This document shows, in pieces, positions 14,236-19,569 of a stretch of 19,569 nt of DNA. The notes below the pieces were generated by a model that saw nothing but the letters and a program-made list of their open reading frames with translations, had not been told where the DNA came from and did not search any database. Numbering within the stretch: position 1 is the stretch's first letter; each line of letters opens with the position of its first letter. The translations under genes were made by a program, and so were the position numbers. Source of the stretch: an uncultured Selenomonas sp. (GTDB lineage Bacteria; Bacillota; Negativicutes; Selenomonadales; Selenomonadaceae); the NCBI GenBank assembly GCA_937915915.1, contig CALGGN010000065.1:1-19569 (forward strand), written 5' to 3'.

Positions 14236-14865
14236 CTATATTTTCTCCCGCATGTGCTGGGATAAGTGCGCCGTGCTGTTCAACAGCTCGATGGTCCAGT
14301 TGCCGTCATCGTAGCGCAGGATATTCACGGCGGTATTGAATTGCCGGATCGACCAGAGATATTCCAACGGCATGTGCAGCACAGCCGTAAGGATCGTCCG
14401 CAGGATTGCGCCGTGTGCCACGACAAGCACCGTCTCGTCATCATGGGCCGCAAGGATCTTCGCAATGACCAGCATCGCGCGCTCCTGCAGCTGATGGAAA
14501 CTTTCCCCATGCGGGATGCGAAGCCGATCCGGGTGCTGCAGGAAATTCTCCAGAGCGTCCGGCCATCCGCTCACGATCTCATCGTAGCTCAGGCCCTCCC
14601 AGTCCCCGAAATGCAGTTCCCTCAATTCCCTCGTGACCTGTACCGGCAGCCCGAAATGGTCGCCCACGATCTCTGCGGTCACACGGGCACGCGAAAGATC
14701 GCTCGCATAAATCGCATCGAGCTTTTTCACCGGGAAATGCTCCGCAAGTTCCCGTGCCTGCCGGATTCCTTCCTCCGTGAGCGCGACATTGGACTGTCCC
14801 TGGAATTTTCCATCTACGTTCCACTCGGTCTGCCCATGGCGAACAAGAACCAGTTTTGTCATCAT
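14236..14865 (-). CDS. cobC: Histidine phosphatase, probable alpha-ribazole-5'-phosphate phosphatase
   Basis: The 209-residue branched histidine phosphatase has VRHGQTEWN (catalytic H10), SRARVTAEI, ELHFGDWEG and VVAHGAILRT, the four hallmark segments of the family. CobC removes the phosphate from alpha-ribazole phosphate or adenosylcobalamin phosphate in nucleotide-loop assembly. Sequence alone does not separate it from phosphoglycerate-mutase-like paralogues, so the cobalamin role comes from context: its ATG overlaps the cobD stop as ATGA (14862-14865) and it ends the cob block. A GGAGG site lies 10 nt upstream of the start. Confidence 0.88.
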   Translation of the reverse strand: MMTKLVLVRHGQTEWNVDGKFQGQSNVALTEEGIRQARELAEHFPVKKLDAIYASDLSRARVTAEIVGDHFGLPVQVTRELRELHFGDWEGLSYDEIVSGWPDALENFLQHPDRLRIPHGESFHQLQERAMLVIAKILAAHDDETVLVVAHGAILRTILTAVLHMPLEYLWSIRQFNTAVNILRYDDGNWTIELLNSTAHLSQHMREKI

Positions 14866-15953
14866 CGGCCCATTTCCTCCCGAAGCACATCTTGCAAGTG
14901 TTGGAGCAGCAGCATATTCTCCTCACGTCTGCGGACAGCGACACGCAGGTACCCGCCTCCTCGGGGGATTCCCGTATAATTGCCGCAGTCGCGGATCAAA
15001 ACGCCTCGCTTCTTCATTGCCTTTGCCACACGATGCAACAGCGCCTTGGACTCCAACCGGCAAAAGACAAAATTGACGCTCGGCTCGAAAACATCCACCC
15101 CCGGAAGCTTCCTTAATGCTTTCGACATAAAGGAACGTTCTTCCTGCAACCAATCCCACGTTTTTTTCTGATATTCCCGATCCCGCAGAACCGCAATCCC
15201 TGCCTCCTGCGCCAAAACATTCACATTCCAGACATCCTTCGCCGATTCTATCCGTTCACAGTCCTCCTCCGGCACGACAGCAAATCCAAGGCGCAGACCG
15301 GGGAGCGCGTAGAATTTTGTCAAGGACCGGACGACGAAAAGGGACTCGCGCCCACGCACAAGATCCATCACGGAATATTCCCCACAGTCCTGCAGAAAAT
15401 CCAGAAAGGACTCATCCACCACCAGAAGCGTCCCGTGCTCCTCGCACAGCTCGATCAATTCCACCATATCTTTTTTGGTAAACAAATCTCCGGTGGGATT
15501 GTTCGGATTTCCGAGCATGACGCAGTCCGCACGCCCGACAACGTCCTCGTCCGGCAGGGAATGCCCCGGCATGCCATCCTGCGGCAGGAGCAGCGGCAGC
15601 GGCCACACATCCGCATCCACCGCGTGCGCCGCGCGTTCATAATCCGAAAAGGAGGGCACCGGCACGGCCACGGACTCCGGCCGATAGACACTGCAGATCA
15701 GATAGAACAGCTCCGCCGCCCCATTGCCGACGACGATCTGCTCCTGCGGAACCCCGTACGCCTCCGCGATTGCCTTCTTTAAACGTAAACTGCCCGGCTC
15801 CGGATAGTGCGCAATATCCTGCAAATGCATTTCGATGGCCTGCATTGCCGATTCCGGAGGCCCCAGAGGATTGATGTTCGCGCTGAAATCCAGCCATCCT
15901 CCGTCGGGAGCCTTCCCCTCATAGACGTTGCCGCCATGCTCGAATTTCTTCAT
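14862..15953 (-). CDS. cobD: L-threonine-O-3-phosphate decarboxylase (CobD aminotransferase-fold)
   Basis: This PLP enzyme makes (R)-1-amino-2-propanol phosphate, the linker between corrin ring and lower ligand. From the ATG at 15951-15953 it has 363 residues, with DFSANINPLGPP near the start, GNPNNPTG (about 148-155), VVDESFLDF, and the PLP-lysine segment SLTKFYALPGLRLG (K213). A frame extension to 15980 adds nine residues but lacks a ribosome-binding site, whereas AGGAGG precedes the chosen ATG by 11 nt. Its family also includes histidinol-phosphate aminotransferase; the cob neighbours on both sides settle the call. Overlaps cobC by 4 nt. Confidence 0.92.
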   Translation of the reverse strand: MKKFEHGGNVYEGKAPDGGWLDFSANINPLGPPESAMQAIEMHLQDIAHYPEPGSLRLKKAIAEAYGVPQEQIVVGNGAAELFYLICSVYRPESVAVPVPSFSDYERAAHAVDADVWPLPLLLPQDGMPGHSLPDEDVVGRADCVMLGNPNNPTGDLFTKKDMVELIELCEEHGTLLVVDESFLDFLQDCGEYSVMDLVRGRESLFVVRSLTKFYALPGLRLGFAVVPEEDCERIESAKDVWNVNVLAQEAGIAVLRDREYQKKTWDWLQEERSFMSKALRKLPGVDVFEPSVNFVFCRLESKALLHRVAKAMKKRGVLIRDCGNYTGIPRGGGYLRVAVRRREENMLLLQHLQDVLREEMGR

Positions 15954-15981
15954 GAAAACACGATCCTCCTGCACTCTCATA

Positions 15982-16752
15982 TCAGCATATGGCCAAAAAC
16001 ACCAGCAGCACCAGGCCCTCTGTCAAAGTCGTGACCGCACCGTAGACATCCCCTGTCACACCGCCCAGCCGCTTTGCCGCATAGCGCCCAAAGGACATGG
16101 CAAAGAAAAAAGCCGCAAGCAGCGCTGCAAACAGCATCCCCCATGCTCCGCTCAAACAACCTGCCGCAGCCAGCAGAAGACAGGTTGTCACTCCCGCAAA
16201 GCACATCGTTCCCTTTCCCGTATGCTCGGCAAAGGCCTTGCCCATGCCCTCCGGCCGTGCGTAGGGGAACAGCCCGATGACCAGCACCATCATGCACCTG
16301 CCGATGATCGGCATAACGAAAAGGACCGTGGGCAGAGCTTCTTTTGGCATATCCAGCAGAATAGAATACTCTGCCAGCATCAACGCGAGAAACGCGACAA
16401 CTGCATTGGAGCCAACACAGCTGTCCTTCATGATTTCCAGCATGCGTTCCCGGGAACGCCCGGAAAACAGGCCGTCCATCGTATCCATGAACCCGTCACA
16501 GTGGATACCGCCCGTGAGCCAGACGGGAAGCAGGAGCAGCACGGCTGCCATCAGATGCTCCGGCGGCACGATCCCCCATGCGGGCAGCACGAAAACGCAA
16601 AGATAGGCCGCGCCCCCGTAGAAACAGCCCAGCACCGCACCGATCAGCGGAAAGTACCGCACGCTCCCGCCAAAGGCTTCCTCCGTCCAAATCTCCTGCC
16701 GCACAACGGAGATCCGCGTCAGAAACTGCAGTCCGATTAAAAAAGAATCCAT
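15982..16752 (-). CDS. cobS: Adenosylcobinamide-GDP ribazoletransferase (cobalamin synthase)
   Basis: This integral membrane enzyme joins adenosylcobinamide-GDP to alpha-ribazole (phosphate), the final assembly step. The protein has 256 residues with GLQFLTRISV at the N-terminus, FPLIGAVLG, and the conserved acidic signature LTGGIHCDGFMDTMDGLFSG (metal/substrate-binding D's), followed by MKDSCVGSNAV and several hydrophobic helices. A GTG at 16764 opens the longer frame, but the ATG at 16750-16752 lies 8 nt after AGGTGG and is preferred. It stands 18 nt from cbiB and about 28 nt from cobD in the same operon. Confidence 0.95.
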   Translation of the reverse strand: MDSFLIGLQFLTRISVVRQEIWTEEAFGGSVRYFPLIGAVLGCFYGGAAYLCVFVLPAWGIVPPEHLMAAVLLLLPVWLTGGIHCDGFMDTMDGLFSGRSRERMLEIMKDSCVGSNAVVAFLALMLAEYSILLDMPKEALPTVLFVMPIIGRCMMVLVIGLFPYARPEGMGKAFAEHTGKGTMCFAGVTTCLLLAAAGCLSGAWGMLFAALLAAFFFAMSFGRYAAKRLGGVTGDVYGAVTTLTEGLVLLVFLAIC

Positions 16753-16770
16753 GTCCGATTCCACCTATAC

Positions 16771-17736
16771 TCAAGTTCGTCCAATCGCCAAAAACAGGAA
16801 ATAGGCAAGCGCCAGAAACAGCGTCGCTGCGGTATACATGAGGCGAATGGATGCCATGATATGCCGAGGGCCCAGTTCCTGCAGCGCATCCCCCATGTAG
16901 GCGCGGAAGGATTTCTTTCCGAAGTAGGAATTCATGCCGCCCAAACGGATGTGGAGAGCGCCTGCCACCGTTGCCTCCGCGTAACCTCCGTTGGGGCTCG
17001 GATGCTTGTCCGCATCACGCTTCATCACGCGGAACGCATGCCGATGGTCAAAGCCCAGGATCCACGCCGCGAACACGAACAGAATCCCCGTGATGCGCGC
17101 CGGGACATAATTCAGCGCATCGTCCAGCCGTGCCGCCGCACGCCCGAAATAGAGATATTTCTCATTTCTGTAGCCCACCATGGAATCCATGGTATTCGCC
17201 GCACGATAGAGCACGGCAAGGGGGACGCCCCCTATCGCAAAGAAGAACAGCGGTGCGATGATTCCATCCACGGTATTCTCCGCAATGGTCTCCACCGCAG
17301 CCCTCGTGATATCCTGCGGCGTCAGCTCATCCGTATCGCGCCCGACGATCCAGCCGACCTTCCGCCGTGCCTCCGCAAGATTTTCCTGCATGAGCAGATC
17401 GCAAATCTCGCGCCCTGCCTCCGCAAGGCTCTTCGGGGAAATCATGAAGCACAGCAGCAGCGCGGAAATCAGGTACTCCGCCCAAACGGTTCCCGCAAGT
17501 TCCGACAGCCGATAGGACAGGTGCAGAATCCCGCAAGCCGCCCCGTAGCAAATGAGCAGCACCAGCAGCACCAGCAGGATGCCGCGGCGGAATTTGCTTC
17601 CGTTTCCATCCTCCTGACGGTAAAGCACGCGTTCCAGCAGCGAAATCAGATTCCCCATGAGCACGACAGGATGCAGCCTGGTCCGCGGGTCTCCGATGAT
17701 GGTATCGAGGAAGAACGCGAGGAACCCTGTCAGCAT
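16771..17736 (-). CDS. cbiB: Adenosylcobinamide-phosphate synthase (aminopropanol-attaching)
   Basis: The 321-residue polytopic membrane protein attaches the aminopropanol (phosphate) arm to adenosylcobyric acid. Family marks are LDTIIGDP...LHPVVLMGN at the N-terminus, VAAVETIAENTVDG-like RAAVETIAENTVDGIIAPLF, YRAANTMDSMVGYRNEKY, and HPSPNGGYAEATVAGAL. Some systems call this gene cobD; the name cbiB avoids confusion with the decarboxylase here. Its start overlaps the end of cobQ by 7 nt and follows GGAGGACGGGAG, so translation is coupled. Confidence 0.95.
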   Translation of the reverse strand: MLTGFLAFFLDTIIGDPRTRLHPVVLMGNLISLLERVLYRQEDGNGSKFRRGILLVLLVLLICYGAACGILHLSYRLSELAGTVWAEYLISALLLCFMISPKSLAEAGREICDLLMQENLAEARRKVGWIVGRDTDELTPQDITRAAVETIAENTVDGIIAPLFFFAIGGVPLAVLYRAANTMDSMVGYRNEKYLYFGRAAARLDDALNYVPARITGILFVFAAWILGFDHRHAFRVMKRDADKHPSPNGGYAEATVAGALHIRLGGMNSYFGKKSFRAYMGDALQELGPRHIMASIRLMYTAATLFLALAYFLFLAIGRT

Positions 17737-19259
17737 CTCCCGTCCTCCATGATGTTCCGAAGCCTTTCCATATCGAGGTGCTCCCGCACGACAGCAGCCA
17801 GCCTTTCATAGTTCTGCTGCTTTTCCGCACGCACATTGCGCATAGTTTCCAATGGCGCAAGCCCTTTTCTTTTTCTCAGTGCATTCAGGAGCTGCCGGCG
17901 GAAGCTGTCATTGTCAAAAATGCCATGCACATAGGTACCAAGCACCTGTCCATTCTCCGAGACCATGCCCTCCGGTTCCTCCATGAGCCGCCCCGCGCGC
18001 TTTCGGACCACAAAGGGATGCTTGGCCGGTTCAAGGAATTCCGTATGCCCCATATGGATCTCATAGCCCTCCAAAGCACGTCCTTGGATTTCCGCGTCCA
18101 GAAAAACCAGCTCCGCGCAATCAGCCTTGACCTGGCTTGTGAGCTTCTCCCTTGCAAACACCGTGCGGATGGGGAGCAGGCCAAGCCCCCTCGTGCCATC
18201 ATGTTCCGACTCCGTATGGAGCGGATCCAAGATTTCCTGCCCCAGCATCTGATACCCGCCGCAGATGCCGATGACCGGGATGCCACGCTCCGCCCTTTCA
18301 CGAATGGCCGCTGCCATGCCGGACGCTTCCAGATGCAGCAGATCCTCCGTTGTGTTCTTGCTGCCGGGGAGCAGGATCAAATCCGGCTCCCCCAGTTCCG
18401 CAGCCGTCCGCACGTAGGAAAGAGCTACATCCGATTCGCCCGCAAGGCTGTCAAAATCCGTAAAATTCGATATTTTCGGCGTCTGTATCACAGCAATCCT
18501 CAGCGGCCCGTCCGCGTCCACATCCCGCTTTTCCTGCAAGGAAACCGAGTCCTCGTCATCGATGCCGAGCTGCTCGATATGCGGAATAATGCCAAGCACA
18601 GGCTTGCCCGTCTTCTGCTCCAGAAAGTCCACCGCAGGCGCCAGAAGGGAGACATCCCCCCGGAACTTGTTGATGACAAGCCCCTTCACCAGTTCCCGCT
18701 CATCCTCGTCCAAAAGCTCCAAGGTCCCGACCAAGGATGCCAGCGCACCGCCGCGATCGATATCCGCAACGAGGAGCACAGGCGCCTGCAGATACTTTGC
18801 CACCCGCATATTCACGATATCATTTGCCTTGAGATTGACCTCGGCAGGGCTCCCCGCCCCCTCGATCACAATCGTATCGTACGCCTTGTCCAGACGCCCA
18901 AGGGCTTCCTTCACCGCGTCAAAGGCTTTCAAGGAATAGCCCTTATGGTATTCCCGCGCACTCATATTCCCCACGGCCTTACCGTTTATGACCACCTGCG
19001 AACAGGAGTTGCCCGTGGGCTTTAAGAGCACCGGATTCATATCGACCATCGGTTCCAAGCCTGCGGCCTCGGCCTGTGCCACCTGCGCACGGCCCATTTC
19101 CTTTCCGTCTTTGGTCACATAGGAATTGAGCGCCATATTCTGCGCCTTAAAGGGCACCACCTTGCGGCCTTCCTGATGAAAAATCCGGCACAAAGCCGTG
19201 GTGATAATGCTCTTGCCGACATGGGAACTGGTGCCCATCAGCATAATGGAATTTGCCAT
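17730..19259 (-). CDS. cobQ: Cobyric acid synthase (glutamine-hydrolysing)
   Basis: The 509-residue cytosolic amidotransferase amidates four side chains of adenosylcobyrinic acid a,c-diamide (also called CbiP). The N-terminal ATP-binding domain has GTSSHVGKS (P-loop-like, 9-17), FKAQNMALNS, MNPVLLKP, EGAGSPAEVNL and ADIDRGG. The C-terminal triad-type glutaminase-like domain has LPGSKNT, GICGGYQMLG (C333), YEIHMGHTE, and TYVHGIFDND (H445). The length is normal for the family and no lesions are seen. AAAAGGA precedes the ATG by 9 nt, within the end of cobU; the two genes are separated by 2 nt. Confidence 0.97.
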   Translation of the reverse strand: MANSIMLMGTSSHVGKSIITTALCRIFHQEGRKVVPFKAQNMALNSYVTKDGKEMGRAQVAQAEAAGLEPMVDMNPVLLKPTGNSCSQVVINGKAVGNMSAREYHKGYSLKAFDAVKEALGRLDKAYDTIVIEGAGSPAEVNLKANDIVNMRVAKYLQAPVLLVADIDRGGALASLVGTLELLDEDERELVKGLVINKFRGDVSLLAPAVDFLEQKTGKPVLGIIPHIEQLGIDDEDSVSLQEKRDVDADGPLRIAVIQTPKISNFTDFDSLAGESDVALSYVRTAAELGEPDLILLPGSKNTTEDLLHLEASGMAAAIRERAERGIPVIGICGGYQMLGQEILDPLHTESEHDGTRGLGLLPIRTVFAREKLTSQVKADCAELVFLDAEIQGRALEGYEIHMGHTEFLEPAKHPFVVRKRAGRLMEEPEGMVSENGQVLGTYVHGIFDNDSFRRQLLNALRKRKGLAPLETMRNVRAEKQQNYERLAAVVREHLDMERLRNIMEDGRC

Positions 19260-19261
19260 AG

Positions 19262-19569
19262 TTATCCGTCCTTTTCCTGCGTGAGCAGGACATTGAGTTT
19301 CTTGATATTGACGGGAATCCCCGCCATAACGGCATAGACTTCATCTGCTGCCGCCGCGATTTTCTGATTGGCCAGACCGCTGAGGTCGCGATAGAGGCGG
19401 GCCAGTTTGTTTTCCGGCACAATGCCCGCCCCCACCTCATTGGTGACAAAAATAATAGTTGCCCCCTGCGTAACTGCCGTCTGCGCCGCAGCCAGCAGTT
19501 TTTCCATCTGTTCGGTCAGCATAGCGTAAACCTTGTCATCGGTCAGTTCTTCTTCCGGCATCAGACACA
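19262..19569 (-). CDS. cobU: Adenosylcobinamide kinase/adenosylcobinamide-phosphate guanylyltransferase, C-terminal part
   Basis: About 102 C-terminal residues are visible. The frame remains open past the window edge and the first ATG (19559-19561) is internal to it (preceding residues C-L). The signature VTNEVGAGIVPENKLARLYRDLSGLANQKIA, split here by the edge of the visible domain into VTNEVGAGIVPE and RLYRDLSGLANQKIA, is diagnostic of CobU, followed by DEVYAVMAGIPVNIK. The enzyme phosphorylates adenosylcobinamide and then transfers GMP to it, preparing the substrate for CobS. It is the most upstream cob gene in the window, and any promoter or cobalamin riboswitch would be beyond 19569. Confidence 0.93.
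   Translation of the reverse strand, partial: CLMPEEELTDDKVYAMLTEQMEKLLAAAQTAVTQGATIIFVTNEVGAGIVPENKLARLYRDLSGLANQKIAAAADEVYAVMAGIPVNIKKLNVLLTQEKDG

Noticed and set aside
17778..19025. Plus-strand open frame (415 codons) opposite cobQ
   Set aside because: cobQ is complete and unambiguous on the other strand, and the antisense translation shows no recognisable motif or ribosome-binding site.

Overview
The window looks like chromosome of a Firmicute, most likely a diderm Negativicute such as a Selenomonas relative. This is an inference from gene content (rplM-rpsI pair, chemoreceptor, HD-GYP and PilZ c-di-GMP proteins, anaerobe-style cobalamin operon), good Shine-Dalgarno sites and a moderately GC-rich composition judged by eye. 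Nearly all genes lie on the minus strand. The exceptions are the chemoreceptor (780-2507) and a conserved hypothetical gene (7616-8245).

Layout: (i) 1-541, 5' part of nicotinate phosphoribosyltransferase (minus), divergent from a methyl-accepting chemotaxis protein. (ii) 2668-4489, a two-gene c-di-GMP cassette, a YcgR-like PilZ receptor followed by an HD-GYP phosphodiesterase, with a 62-nt gene overlap and a clear sigma70-type promoter. (iii) 4657-4733, tRNA-Pro(GGG) with its own promoter and terminator. (iv) 4780-6410, an AT-richer island of decayed mobile DNA: a serine-recombinase N-terminal fragment, a small ORF, and a phage MuF-like head-protein fragment plus JAB/JAMM-like domain in one reading frame broken by two stops. 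(v) 6408-7468, rplM-rpsI with promoter, a leader that can pair with the rplM ribosome-binding site, and an elaborate bidirectional terminator.

(vi) 7616-8245, a conserved hypothetical protein, converging on (vii) a tightly packed minus-strand operon (13038 to 8291): EamA exporter, ECF-S-like membrane protein, formyltransferase, membrane-anchored SpoIIE/RsbU-type PP2C phosphatase and GNAT acetyltransferase. This combination does not match a pathway I know and is the best candidate for an undescribed system in the window. (viii) 13096-14184, an exported HAD phosphatase. (ix) 14236-19569, the late cobalamin block cobU-cobQ-cbiB-cobS-cobD-cobC in transcription order (cobU cut by the window edge), covering aminopropanol attachment, cobyric acid amidation and nucleotide-loop assembly.

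Several likely start codons differ from the longest ORFs: GTG for the PilZ gene, TTG for the EamA gene, and internal ATGs for cobS, cobD, the ECF-like gene and the GNAT gene. No CRISPR array, intact insertion sequence, rRNA gene or replication origin was seen.
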